From CALLMM01 sp964429855 (GTDB lineage: Bacteria > Armatimonadota > Chthonomonadetes > Chthonomonadales > CAJBBX01): DNA of 64,000 nucleotides. A program made the translations under genes and the position numbers. Below are positions 16,789-25,032 of the stretch, one piece after another. Location: positions 14,675-78,674 of the forward strand of contig CAYSDM010000014.1 in assembly GCA_964429855.1 (NCBI GenBank), read 5' to 3'. The notes below the pieces were generated by a model. It ran no database searches and was not told the DNA's origin. It saw only the letters and a program-made list of their open reading frames with translations. The number at the start of each line of letters is the position of its first letter. Position 1 is the first letter of the stretch.

Positions 16789-17649
16789 ATGAACATTTTG
16801 AAAACGGCTCTGTTGATGGCAGGTCTCTTTGCCCTGTTTATGGGGCTTGGGACGATCATTGGCGGTTCGAATGGCTTGATAATCGGTTTTGGTTTTGCGC
16901 TGGTGATGAACTTCTTTGGTTACTGGTTCAGCGATAAGCTGGCGCTTGCGATGAGCGGAGCGAAGCCGGTTACGGAAGCGCAGGCTCCCGGACTTTATCG
17001 AATGGTAGCGCGTCTGGCGCAGAGAGCCAGTCTGCCCATGCCGCGAGTCTACGTCATTCCTTCTCCTCAGCCGAATGCATTCGCGACCGGACGCAACCCG
17101 AAACACTCCGCCGTCGCGGTGACCGAAGGACTGATGGGAATGTTGTCTGAAGACGAGATGGAAGGTGTCATCGCGCACGAACTGGCGCACATCAAGAACA
17201 GAGATATTCTGATCAGCAGCATCGCTGCCGTCGTGGTGAGCGCCATCAGCTTCATCGCGCAGTTTGGCATGTTCTTCGGAGGCGGACAGGATGAAGAAGG
17301 GGAGAATGTTAATCCCTTTGTGTTCCTGGCGGTGGCGATCTTCTCATACATCGCGGCTTTTATGATCCAGATGGCGATCTCTCGTGCGCGTGAATACGAG
17401 GCGGATCGGGTCGGCGCGGAGATCTGCGGTCGCCCGATCTCGCTGGCAAACGCGCTAAGGCGGATCGAATACTATGCGGAGAACCGCCCGATGCATGTCA
17501 ATCCGGCCGCCTCGCATATGTATATCATCAATCCGCTTGGCGGTGACCGACTGCGAAGCCTTGCGGCGCTGTTTCGCACCCATCCGATGACGCATGATCG
17601 CGTGGCGCGACTGGAAGCGATGGCGCGACGGCAGGGCGTGGTTGCCTGA
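16789..17649 (+). CDS. htpX: membrane zinc metalloprotease HtpX (M48)
   Basis: 286 residues. Two N-terminal transmembrane segments (about 5-25 and 29-47) are followed by the protease domain with HELAHIKNRD, the HExxH zinc site, near residue 127. Two further membrane helices lie at about 140-160 and 180-202. The third zinc ligand is the Glu in SRAREYEADRVGAEI. HtpX degrades damaged membrane proteins and is usually under envelope-stress control. Here the start follows GAGGAT directly after a manganese riboswitch and its terminator, so transcription appears to respond to Mn(II). A strong terminator follows the gene, making it a monocistronic unit. Confidence 0.93.
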   Translation: MNILKTALLMAGLFALFMGLGTIIGGSNGLIIGFGFALVMNFFGYWFSDKLALAMSGAKPVTEAQAPGLYRMVARLAQRASLPMPRVYVIPSPQPNAFATGRNPKHSAVAVTEGLMGMLSEDEMEGVIAHELAHIKNRDILISSIAAVVVSAISFIAQFGMFFGGGQDEEGENVNPFVFLAVAIFSYIAAFMIQMAISRAREYEADRVGAEICGRPISLANALRRIEYYAENRPMHVNPAASHMYIINPLGGDRLRSLAALFRTHPMTHDRVARLEAMARRQGVVA

Positions 17650-17670
17650 GCACTCGCTCTATCAAAAAAA

Positions 17671-17703
17671 TAAAGACGGCTTCCATACGGGAAGCCGTCT
17701 TTA
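17671..17703 (+). terminator. Rho-independent terminator after htpX
   Basis: The stem TAAAGACGGCTTCC / GGGAAGCCGTCTTTA has a short ATAC loop, then TT-rich sequence. It could act on both strands. Confidence 0.85.
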
Positions 17704-17710
17704 TTACTTC

Positions 17711-17785
17711 TGGAGCCTCAGAGCGGATTCGAACCGCTGACCTTCGCTTTACAAGAGCGTTGCTCTGCCACTGAGCTACTGAGGC
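17711..17785 (-). tRNA. tRNA-Thr (UGU anticodon)
   Basis: A 75-base cloverleaf on the minus strand with acceptor GCCTCAG/CTGAGGC, GGTTCGAATCC in the T arm, and anticodon loop TTGTAAA giving UGU, which reads ACA threonine codons. The CCA end is encoded. It starts 10 bases after the sigma-factor stop codon on the same strand, so cotranscription is likely. Confidence 0.95.
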
Positions 17786-17795
17786 GAGGGAGCCA

Positions 17796-18440
17796 TCAGA
17801 CTTCCTCTTTCGGGAACAGGATGCTAATCTTCCGTTTCACGCGCTGCAGCGCGTTATCAATGCATTTTGTCCGACAATGCAGCGCGCGGGACATCTCCCG
17901 GTATGATTTGCCCTGTAGATAAAATTCGAGCACGCGCGACTCCAGATCGGAGAGAGCGTGCTTGACGGAATCGTGCAGCACTTTCGCGTCCCGACTGTCG
18001 AAGAGCCATGTCTCTGGATCTACAACTTTTTCATCGGGGATGCACTCCAGCAGACTGCCTTCGTTATCCGAATCGACGGCCGGGTAGTAGAGGGATACAT
18101 AACCATTCAGGGGAACATGCTTCTGACGGGTCGCGGTCTTTACGGCGGTGATGATCNNNNNNNNNNTGACACACAACTCAGCAAATGCGCGAAATCGGGA
18201 GAGACGATCATCTCGAAAGTCCCGAATGGCTTTATACAAGCCGATCATGCCTTCCTGGACAACATCTTCATGGTCAGCGCCAGCCAGGAAGTAGCTGCGC
18301 GCTTTGCTCTCTACCAGAGGACGATACTTTGCGATCAGAAACTCCGTAGCGTGTCGGTGCCCGGAGCGTGCGTGCAGGACGATATCCTCGTCAGGCATAT
18401 GCTGAAACCGATTTGGAGCTTCCTGACAGATAGAGGACAT
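17796..18440 (-). CDS. sigH: SigH/Spo0H-type RNA polymerase sigma factor (assembly gap inside)
   Basis: About 214 residues with region 2 (EFLIAKYRPLVESKARSYFL, DHEDVVQEGMIGLYKAIRDF) and region 4 (ALSDLESRVLEFYLQGKSYREMS) of the Firmicute-type SigH family. The KTATRQKH signature follows region 2. In Bacillus the orthologue controls post-exponential and competence or sporulation genes; the role here is unknown. The start follows GGGAGG, and a TTGACA-17-TATATT promoter lies about 90 bases upstream. Ten Ns at 18157-18166 hide about four codons inside region 2.4. Family members read CVTRQIITA here, which needs three residues, so the true gap is probably 7 bases. Confidence 0.87.
   Translation of the reverse strand: MSSICQEAPNRFQHMPDEDIVLHARSGHRHATEFLIAKYRPLVESKARSYFLAGADHEDVVQEGMIGLYKAIRDFRDDRLSRFRAFAELCVXXXXIITAVKTATRQKHVPLNGYVSLYYPAVDSDNEGSLLECIPDEKVVDPETWLFDSRDAKVLHDSVKHALSDLESRVLEFYLQGKSYREMSRALHCRTKCIDNALQRVKRKISILFPKEEV
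18157..18166. other. assembly gap of 10 Ns
   Basis: Ten unresolved bases within the sigma-factor gene. The frame is open on both sides and is preserved with either 10 or 7 bases. Confidence 0.99.
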
Positions 18441-18527
18441 GGGTAGACCTCCCTACAGCGGGGTGGGATTCTTTCTAATGTGAGGATTCGCATCTTTGCG
18501 CTGCCAAAGAGTTCAACCATCAAAATT

Positions 18528-18556
18528 AATATAAACAATGGAGCGCGGAATGTCAA
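18528..18556 (-). promoter_or_regulatory. sigma-70 promoter of the sigH gene
   Basis: On the minus strand TTGACA and TATATT are separated by 17 bases, about 90 bases before the start codon at 18440. Confidence 0.75.
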
Positions 18557-18679
18557 GGGTTTTCGGACATCAACATGGATTTCCGCGAGGAAGAAGGAGA
18601 AAACTCGATGGAAATAGAAGGAGAAACGTATTGCGAGGCATGATATCGTATACTCTTAACATCCCGGGCACTCTCCTCT

Positions 18680-20290
18680 ATGGCAAATACACTATCTATT
18701 CCCACACATCGCGGTGTCGTTGTTGCACATCATGGTATGGTTGCCGCCTCTCAGCCGCTTGCCGTCAGCGCGGGGCTTCAGGTTCTCCAGTCAGGCGGAA
18801 CATTTGTGGATGCCGCCATCACCGTATCCGCCGTGTTGAATGTCACCGAGCCATACAACAGTCATCTTGGCGGCGATGCTTTTGTCATCGTCTATGATGC
18901 GCAGAACCGAACCACCATCGCCTTCAATGGCTCCGGCGCCGCGCCGTCTCATGCAGTCGCGAACTATTTTCCGCGCGGCATCCCGCTGCGTGGACTGGCT
19001 TCCGCCAGCGTGCCGGGGCTGGTGGATGTGTGGTTCACTCTGCATGAACGATACGGCTCTTTCCCCATCGAGACGCTTCTCTCTCCTGCCATCTCCTATG
19101 CTGATGACGGTTTTCCTGCCGGTTTCCGCTATGCGATGATACTCTCCGGGACTCTTCAAAATGAGAAAGGCGACTGGGTTGCTCCCATGATGAGGACTCT
19201 CACCGGAAGCGAAGGTTCGCCCAGGGCAGGGCAGAGGATCCTTCAACCCGATCTTGCCTGGACACTGCAAACCATCGCGCAAAACGGTAGGGACGCCTTT
19301 TACGATGGAGAGATCACCGAAAAAATTATCGCCTTCTCGCGCAATAACGGGGGGCTCTTCAGCCGGGAGGATTTTGCCAACCATCGGACACAGATCTCCG
19401 AGCCGCTCAAAACCGCCTATCGAGGCTATACGATTCATGGACAACCGCCCGTATCACAGGGGCACATCCTCCTTCAAGAACTGAACCTGATAGAAGGCTT
19501 TGATATGTCTGGTTTCGGGTGGGGCAGTCCGGATGCGCTGCATGTCATGGTGGAGGCGAAAAAACTTGCTTTTGCAGACCGCGCCGCCTACCTGGGCGAT
19601 CCGAAGTTTGTTTCGGTTCCGATAGAGAGCCTTCTATCCAAAGAGTACGCTACACGGCGCAGAGGGGAGATAGATATTCAGACAGCCGCAAAAACGGTCC
19701 ATGCGGGAGAAGTCGGGCACGATACAACCTACTTCTGCGTTGCGGACAATCAGGGGAATGCCATCAGCTTCATTCAAAGCATCTTTCACGGATTCGGATG
19801 CGGCGTAATCGCCGATGGAACGGGTATCCTGTTCAATAACCGCATGACAGGCTTCTCGCTGGAGCCTTCCAGTCCCAATTTCCTGACTCCCGGTAAGCGC
19901 ACCGCGCACACACTGAATGCCTATCTCATCACGAAAGACGACAACCTCGCCTGGGTGGGAGGCACCCCGGGCGGCGACATTCAGGTTCAGAGTAACCTTC
20001 AGGTTATCTCCAACGTAATTGACTTTGGAATGAACCCTCAGCAGGCGATCGAAGCGCCTAGATGGCAGCACCTATGGGGACCGGGCATGAGTGACGGCGG
20101 GATTCTGGAGATCGAAGACCGTAACTCGACGGAAACCGCAGCGGAGCTTCAGCAACGGGGACATCAGGTACGCATGATCGGTCCCTGGGCGCATGGGAGC
20201 GCTTATCAGTTAATAGCAGTAGACGAAGAATCGCAATCCTATATGGGCGGCTCCGATCCCCGCACGGATGGACATGCAGCAGGCTATTAA
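18680..20290 (+). CDS. ggt: gamma-glutamyltransferase family protein
   Basis: 536 residues of the GGT N-terminal-nucleophile hydrolase family. The large-subunit segment starts HRGVVVAHHGMVAASQPLAV and includes GGTFVDAAITVSAVLNVTEP and SHLGGDAFV. The autoprocessing Thr is at the start of TTYFCVADNQGNAISF near residue 350, and the GTGILFNNRMTGF and GGTPGGD loops follow. The enzyme hydrolyses or transfers gamma-glutamyl groups, for example from glutathione or poly-gamma-glutamate. No signal peptide is visible, which is unusual for periplasmic GGT and suggests a cytoplasmic member. The start has no strong Shine-Dalgarno; a TATACT box lies 25 bases before it. Confidence 0.88.
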   Translation: MANTLSIPTHRGVVVAHHGMVAASQPLAVSAGLQVLQSGGTFVDAAITVSAVLNVTEPYNSHLGGDAFVIVYDAQNRTTIAFNGSGAAPSHAVANYFPRGIPLRGLASASVPGLVDVWFTLHERYGSFPIETLLSPAISYADDGFPAGFRYAMILSGTLQNEKGDWVAPMMRTLTGSEGSPRAGQRILQPDLAWTLQTIAQNGRDAFYDGEITEKIIAFSRNNGGLFSREDFANHRTQISEPLKTAYRGYTIHGQPPVSQGHILLQELNLIEGFDMSGFGWGSPDALHVMVEAKKLAFADRAAYLGDPKFVSVPIESLLSKEYATRRRGEIDIQTAAKTVHAGEVGHDTTYFCVADNQGNAISFIQSIFHGFGCGVIADGTGILFNNRMTGFSLEPSSPNFLTPGKRTAHTLNAYLITKDDNLAWVGGTPGGDIQVQSNLQVISNVIDFGMNPQQAIEAPRWQHLWGPGMSDGGILEIEDRNSTETAAELQQRGHQVRMIGPWAHGSAYQLIAVDEESQSYMGGSDPRTDGHAAGY

Positions 20291-20373
20291 GCAAATTACC
20301 CGGTGTCACAACCGTCATAAGCTGTCGTTATAGTAGAGTAAGCCTGAAAACGTGACGTAACACGACGAAAGGC

Positions 20374-20395
20374 GATGCCGTAAACAGGAGGCATC
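20374..20395 (+). promoter_or_regulatory. hairpin that partly masks a ribosome-binding site
   Basis: GATGCC and GGCATC pair around a 10-base loop, and AGGAGG at 20386-20391 spans loop and stem, just before the ATG at 20400. It could lower translation initiation until opened. Confidence 0.35.
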
Positions 20396-20399
20396 CCCA

Positions 20400-22013
20400 A
20401 TGTTCCACAAAAAGAGTTCATTAAATGGCTGGCTGGTCGGAATAACGCTGGCAGTTCTGGCGTCAGGTACCATCCTCGCTCCAATCAATGCCAGCGGTCA
20501 GCGCAATCCGGGTGATAGAACCGGCGGTGGAGGTGGAGGTCGCGATGGCGGGTCTCCGCGTCGAGAAGACTCATCGCCCCGACGCGACTACTCTCCGCCT
20601 CCCTCGCGCAGAGACGATTCCTCTCCCCCTCCGCGCCGTGACGACTCATCGCCCAGACGGGAGAGTCCTCCCTCGCCTCCACCTTCACGAAGAGAGGAAC
20701 CGCCGCGTCGAGACTACTCCCCTCCGCCGAGAGAGTATTCGCCACCGCCAGCTTCCAGACGCGAAGACCCTCCGGCAAGACGCGACTACTCTCCGCCTCC
20801 AGCCCGCAGGGACGATTCCACCCCGCGACGTGAAGATTCCGGTGCGCGTCGTGAGGAAAGAGGCTCAGCACCTCGTTTTGGCGACCGAACAGGCGGAGAT
20901 CGCAACGGAGGAGACCGAACGGAAAGTAACCGGCGCTTTAATCGCGATGGTAATAACGCTGGAGTGTTGGAACCGGACCCGCCCGGAGGAGATTCACGCC
21001 GGGCGCCGCAGGACAGAAACGGCAGCCGCGATCGAACTCCTGACAGAACCGATAATAATAGGCGCGAAACTCGCGGAACAAACGACCGTGGCGTTCTGAC
21101 TCCGGACGAACCGCGCCGTGATCCCGGAAGACCCGGATATAATCCCGGTGACCGCACAGGACGCGATAGAGGCTTCAACCGCACGGATGGCACCGAACGC
21201 TCAACGGACCGATTCCGCCGGGATGACAACCGCAACAATCCGGGCTTTGATCGTCAGGAGAGGGATGATGACAGTATCAATCCCAACCGCAATCGGGCGC
21301 GGGATATCTTCACACGCTCCAACGAAGGACGCCGATACAATAACGGGTTGGTTCTTCGTGGAGGAGCCAGAGTCTACCATAACGACCTGAGGGTCTACTT
21401 CCGAAACGACTACTGCTACTATCCATACTACAGCCCATCGTATGACTATGGATATGTTTATCATTCGCCGTATGCTGTCTACTACGGGGTCTGTCCTCCC
21501 TATATCTATCGGAGACATACCTACTATCGCCCGCCGACCGTCATCTATATCGAGATTCCAATCTACTCCGGCAACTACTGGAAGGGCTACCGGAGCAACT
21601 ACAATGACGACTACTACCTGGATCGGGACTATTCGCGAGACAGGCAGGTGGATCAGACGGTGCGCGAAATCGAAGAGGCTTTCCGTTACAACGATATTGA
21701 GCGGCTGGTCTATGTGACCGATCCCAGAACGCGCATAGCCGTCTTCCGCAAAGGACGCTACGACTATTCGCTGGATGCGAACGACTACCTGGACATTACG
21801 CGAGACTTTATGCGCACCATTGACACGCTGGAGTTCGATGTATATCGCGTTCGTCGGGCTTCTTCCGGCGTCTATGTCGCATCCGCCAAACATGTCTACC
21901 GGGATAGCAATAACCGGCGTCGCACCGTCTATCTTAGCATTGCGCTGGAGAGACCGTATAATCGCTGGATCATCTCGCAAGTTGACACCTCGCCGGAATA
22001 CATCGAAGACTAA
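20400..22013 (+). CDS. secreted Pro/Arg/Asp-rich repeat protein with Tyr-rich C-terminal domain
   Basis: 537 residues. A signal-like N-terminus (WLVGITLAVLASGTILAPIN) is followed by about 270 residues of low-complexity, highly charged sequence. Repeats such as RRDYSPPP, RRDDSSP and RREDS run first, then DRTGGDR and PGDRTGRDR units. From about residue 300 a Tyr-rich stretch (YCYYPYYSPSYDYGYVYHSP) leads into a folded C-terminal domain of about 150 residues (VDQTVREIEEAFRYNDIERL onward) resembling an NTF2-like or stress-type domain. The disordered half probably sits in the cell envelope. I cannot name the family. It is alone between ggt and a glucoamylase. Confidence 0.7.
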   Translation: MFHKKSSLNGWLVGITLAVLASGTILAPINASGQRNPGDRTGGGGGGRDGGSPRREDSSPRRDYSPPPSRRDDSSPPPRRDDSSPRRESPPSPPPSRREEPPRRDYSPPPREYSPPPASRREDPPARRDYSPPPARRDDSTPRREDSGARREERGSAPRFGDRTGGDRNGGDRTESNRRFNRDGNNAGVLEPDPPGGDSRRAPQDRNGSRDRTPDRTDNNRRETRGTNDRGVLTPDEPRRDPGRPGYNPGDRTGRDRGFNRTDGTERSTDRFRRDDNRNNPGFDRQERDDDSINPNRNRARDIFTRSNEGRRYNNGLVLRGGARVYHNDLRVYFRNDYCYYPYYSPSYDYGYVYHSPYAVYYGVCPPYIYRRHTYYRPPTVIYIEIPIYSGNYWKGYRSNYNDDYYLDRDYSRDRQVDQTVREIEEAFRYNDIERLVYVTDPRTRIAVFRKGRYDYSLDANDYLDITRDFMRTIDTLEFDVYRVRRASSGVYVASAKHVYRDSNNRRRTVYLSIALERPYNRWIISQVDTSPEYIED

Positions 22014-22036
22014 CCTCGTCGGCGTGGAGATATCCA

Positions 22037-22072
22037 GAGGCAGCAGACCGGGATAACCGGTCTGCTGCCCTC
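22037..22072 (+). terminator. GC-rich hairpin after the Pro/Arg/Asp-rich protein gene
   Basis: GGCAGCAGACCGG and CCGGTCTGCTGCC form a near-perfect stem 24 bases after the stop. There is no T tract, so it may pause transcription or protect the 3' end rather than terminate on its own. Confidence 0.5.
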
Positions 22073-22102
22073 TGCGCGTCCGGCGTGTAGAAAAGGTATG
22101 GC

Positions 22103-24073
22103 ATGCCCCGTCCACTCGTGATCGGCAACGGCAACCTTCTTGTTACACTGGACAATGAACTCTCTCTTCGGGATATCTTCTGGCCCTATGTCGGACTCTT
22201 CAATCACCTTTCAGGACATCGTGTGCGTCTTGGCATCTGGCTAGATGGCGATTTCTCATGGCTCTCCGATCATGCCTGGAACCGCGACCTTCAGTACGAG
22301 CCGAACACGCTGGTTACCCTGGCGAAATGTCATCATGAACGCCTGAACCTCACCCTGATCCTCCGCGACTGCGTGGTTCACCGCGAAGATATTCTTCTCC
22401 GACGTTTTCTGATCGAGAATCATACAGACTCAATGCGGGAACTCCGGCTGTTCGTCTGCAGCGACTTCCATATCCATGAGACAGATATCGGCGATACGGT
22501 ATTCTATAACCCCTTTCTCGATTCGATAATCCACTACAAGCGCGACTGTTACTTTCTGATCACTGCCGCGACCATCGAGGGGGGACTCTATCAGTACTCA
22601 ACAGGGATCAAGGGTTTTGGAGGCGCGGAGGGAACATGGCGCGACGCGGAAGACGGCTACCTCTCCCTTAATCCCATTGAACAGGGAGCCGTAGATTCCG
22701 CTTTCAGCGTTCGCACGCAGCTGCTTCCGAGAAGCAGTGCAGAGATTCGAAGCTGGATGTGTGTGGGAAGGTCGCTGGAAGAGATCACGAAGAGTCATCT
22801 GCGGGTGCTTGGACAGGGATTCAACACACTGATGCGTGAGACAGCGCACTACTGGGAAGCCTGGTCAGAAAAGGATTTAAGCCGTCTCCATGTCCTTCCC
22901 GACCCCATTCAGCAGGTTTTCCGGCGCAGTCTGTTAACGATCCGAACCAATGTGGACAATCGAGGAGCCGTGATCGCCGCCAACGACTCCGACATTATGC
23001 AGACTGCCAGAGCGCACTACTCCTACATGTGGCCCAGAGACGGCGCGCTGGTCTGCGCTGCCATGGACCGACTGGGGTATCAGGATCTGACCCGTCGTTT
23101 CTTCCTGTTCTGCAAGAAGGTGCTGCCGAAAGACCGAGCCGCCTTCATGCACAAGTACAGCGCGGACGGGTCGTGGGGCGCGACCTGGCATCCCTGGACG
23201 GTGGACGGATTCCACGAGATACCGATTCAGGAAGACAGCACCGCGCTGGTTGTCTGGTCGCTCTGGAAGCACTATGAGAAGTATCGCGATATTGAGTTCA
23301 TCGAATCGGTCTATGATGAGATGCTGTTGCCATGCGCAAACTTCCTCACCGATCATCGCGATAAGAAGACGAAGCTGCCTGCTCCATCCTACGACCTCTG
23401 GGAAGAGCGGCGTGGGATCCACGCCTACACCTGCGGCGCGGTTTATGGCGCCTTGATGGCAGCCGCAAGCCTCTCCGATGTGTTTCGAGACGGTCATGCC
23501 GATCGCTACCGGAAAGCGGCGAAAGAGGTTCAGGAGGGCATAGCAAAATACCTGTGGAACGACGATCTGGGGCGTTTCGCGCGTCGTCTCGTGATCGCTG
23601 ATGGCAGCGAGGAAAACTACATTCAGGATGTCACCATAGACAGCGCGCTCCATGCGCTCTTCGCCTACGGCGCTTTCTCTCCGAACGATCCCCGTATCGA
23701 ACGAACCATGCGCGCCATCATCTCACGGCTCTGGGTTCAGACGGCGGTCGGTGGGATCGCCCGGTATGAGAACGACTACTACTTCCGCCGCAGCTATGAT
23801 ATCGAGCGTGTTCCGGGAAATCCCTGGTTCATCTGCACGCTCTGGGCGGCACAGTGGTATATCGCACACGCAAAAATAAAAGAGGATATGCTGACCGGGC
23901 TGGAGCTTCTTCTGTGGGCGGCGCACCGGGTCATGCCAAGCGGGATCATGCCGGAACAGATCCACCCGGAGACCGGCGAACCGCTCTCCGTTGCCCCCCT
24001 GACCTGGAGCCATGCGGAGTTTATCGCGACGACGCTGGACTACCTGGATCGTCTGGACGAATTTCAGAAGTGA
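22103..24073 (+). CDS. glycoside hydrolase family 15 (glucoamylase/trehalase-like)
   Basis: 656 residues with the bacterial GH15 plan. An N-terminal beta-sandwich domain starts MPRPLVIGNGNLLVTLDNEL with the SLRDIFWPYVG motif. The (alpha/alpha)6 catalytic barrel begins near residue 275 and contains YSYMWPRDGALV, DSTALVVWSLWKHYE, the general-acid segment YDLWEERRGIHAYTCGAVYGA, and the late PEQIHPETGEPLSVAPLTWSHAEFI with the catalytic base region. There is no signal peptide, so it should act on internal alpha-glucans or trehalose. The start follows AAAAGG. It converges with the GNAT gene with a 10-base gap. Confidence 0.88.
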   Translation: MPRPLVIGNGNLLVTLDNELSLRDIFWPYVGLFNHLSGHRVRLGIWLDGDFSWLSDHAWNRDLQYEPNTLVTLAKCHHERLNLTLILRDCVVHREDILLRRFLIENHTDSMRELRLFVCSDFHIHETDIGDTVFYNPFLDSIIHYKRDCYFLITAATIEGGLYQYSTGIKGFGGAEGTWRDAEDGYLSLNPIEQGAVDSAFSVRTQLLPRSSAEIRSWMCVGRSLEEITKSHLRVLGQGFNTLMRETAHYWEAWSEKDLSRLHVLPDPIQQVFRRSLLTIRTNVDNRGAVIAANDSDIMQTARAHYSYMWPRDGALVCAAMDRLGYQDLTRRFFLFCKKVLPKDRAAFMHKYSADGSWGATWHPWTVDGFHEIPIQEDSTALVVWSLWKHYEKYRDIEFIESVYDEMLLPCANFLTDHRDKKTKLPAPSYDLWEERRGIHAYTCGAVYGALMAAASLSDVFRDGHADRYRKAAKEVQEGIAKYLWNDDLGRFARRLVIADGSEENYIQDVTIDSALHALFAYGAFSPNDPRIERTMRAIISRLWVQTAVGGIARYENDYYFRRSYDIERVPGNPWFICTLWAAQWYIAHAKIKEDMLTGLELLLWAAHRVMPSGIMPEQIHPETGEPLSVAPLTWSHAEFIATTLDYLDRLDEFQK

Positions 24074-24083
24074 GTGAACGCGA

Positions 24084-24512
24084 CTATCGTTTCATGGTCA
24101 TTCGTCGGTGTTCGATGCCTGCATCCAGAAACACTTCGCCTTCCGCTTCGAATCCCAGTCTCTCATAAAACGGGATCACCGGAAGCTGAGCGTCCAGAAT
24201 TAGCATGTGAAACAGACGGAAACCTGCCCCCATGACGTACCACATCAGATCGCGACCGAAACCCTTTCCCCTGTACTCTGGCAGGATAGCGACCCTTCCG
24301 ATCTTCCCGACCCCATCTCCATAGTCCAGCAGCCGCGCCGTTCCCACGATCACCCCGTTATCCTCGATGAGAAAATGCTGCGCTGTGTCATCATACGAAT
24401 CGATCTCTTCCCAGGGAGGAACCCCCTGTTCCTCTACAAAGACCTTCATGCGTACCGCATAACAGGCCTCTCGCTCCGCATCGTCGGCAATGCGCCGAAT
24501 GGTTATCTCCAT
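24084..24512 (-). CDS. GNAT-family N-acetyltransferase
   Basis: 142 residues. MEITIRRIADDAEREACYAV is followed by FVEEQGVPPWEE, an ElaA/YitI-like N-terminus. The acetyl-CoA loop is KIGRVAILPEYRGKGFGRDL at about 70-90, matching Q/RxxGxG/A. The C-terminal strand is PVIPFYERLGFEAEGEVFLDAGIEH. The acceptor substrate is unknown. It has its own start 64 bases from the divergent tRNA-Val and no partner gene. Confidence 0.88.
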   Translation of the reverse strand: MEITIRRIADDAEREACYAVRMKVFVEEQGVPPWEEIDSYDDTAQHFLIEDNGVIVGTARLLDYGDGVGKIGRVAILPEYRGKGFGRDLMWYVMGAGFRLFHMLILDAQLPVIPFYERLGFEAEGEVFLDAGIEHRRMTMKR

Positions 24513-24531
24513 TGAGAAGTGAATTCCTCTC

Positions 24532-24561
24532 TTGACAGCGTGATGTAAGCTGAATTATACT
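24532..24561 (+). promoter_or_regulatory. promoter of tRNA-Val
   Basis: TTGACA, 18 bases, TATACT, ending 14 bases before the tRNA 5' end. The tRNA-Gln promoter has the same -35, spacing and -10. Confidence 0.75.
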
Positions 24562-24575
24562 CAATGTATATGCAG

Positions 24576-24647
24576 GGGCGAATAGCTCAGTGGTAGAGCG
24601 CTTCGCTTACACCGAAGATGTCGGGGGTTCGAATCCCTCTTCGCCCA
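24576..24647 (+). tRNA. tRNA-Val (UAC anticodon)
   Basis: A 72-base cloverleaf. The acceptor arm pairs GGGCGAA with TTCGCCC, the D arm has AGCTCAGTGGTAGAGC, and the anticodon loop CTTACAC gives UAC. The T arm is GGGGGTTCGAATCCCTC. CCA is not encoded. An inverted repeat at 24656-24687 follows. Confidence 0.95.
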
Positions 24648-24655
24648 TATGTTAG

Positions 24656-24687
24656 TAATCGTCCTGCTGCATTTAGCAGGACGATTA
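24656..24687 (+). terminator. hairpin downstream of tRNA-Val
   Basis: A perfect 13-bp stem (TAATCGTCCTGCT / AGCAGGACGATTA) with a 6-base loop. The T content after it is low. Confidence 0.6.
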
Positions 24688-24704
24688 TGTTACGGGAGGA
24701 TCAA

Positions 24705-25028
24705 GTGAGTACAGAAACGTTGAATCCGGAGCGTATTATCAGTCCGGAGATCATCACGGAGGAAGCTCCCGACACCAGTTCCGGCGATGCGCCGCCTGTT
24801 TTTGGACGCTGCCCGGTCTGTAATAAACCGCTCTTTCCGCGTGACAGGCATACGGGAGAGCCGAAGGCTCCCCCGCCTGGAACCGGCTATGAGAGTCGCG
24901 CACGATGCAGCGGGTGCGGTACAATTCTCTATTACGTGGGAAATGGCAACTGGCGCGTTCTGTCGGAGAGCGACCTTTCGGAAGAGGATCGGCAGGCGGA
25001 TCAGTTTGACAGGATGATCGGGTTTTGA
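24705..25028 (+). CDS. small zinc-ribbon protein of unknown function (107 aa)
   Basis: 107 residues from a GTG start that follows GGGAGGATCAA at ideal spacing. Longer in-frame starts would run back through the tRNA and are rejected. The N-terminal 35 residues are acidic and Ser/Pro-rich. CPVCNKPLF and ARCSGCGTILYYVGNGNW provide a four-Cys zinc ribbon at about 41-80, followed by an acidic tail. It could bind nucleic acid or a protein partner; nothing else can be read. It lies downstream of tRNA-Val and may share its transcript if the hairpin is leaky. Confidence 0.7.
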   Translation: MSTETLNPERIISPEIITEEAPDTSSGDAPPVFGRCPVCNKPLFPRDRHTGEPKAPPPGTGYESRARCSGCGTILYYVGNGNWRVLSESDLSEEDRQADQFDRMIGF

Positions 25029-25032
25029 TCGG

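Noticed and set aside
20485..21240. Long open frames in the other reading frames of the Pro/Arg/Asp-rich gene
   Set aside because: The repeats are poor in stop codons in every frame. These frames have no ribosome-binding sites or family signatures, while the main frame has a signal peptide, ribosome-binding site and folded domain.
24618..24704. Longer N-terminus of the zinc-ribbon protein starting at 24618
   Set aside because: This extension would translate the 3' part of tRNA-Val and its hairpin; the GTG at 24705 has an ideal ribosome-binding site.
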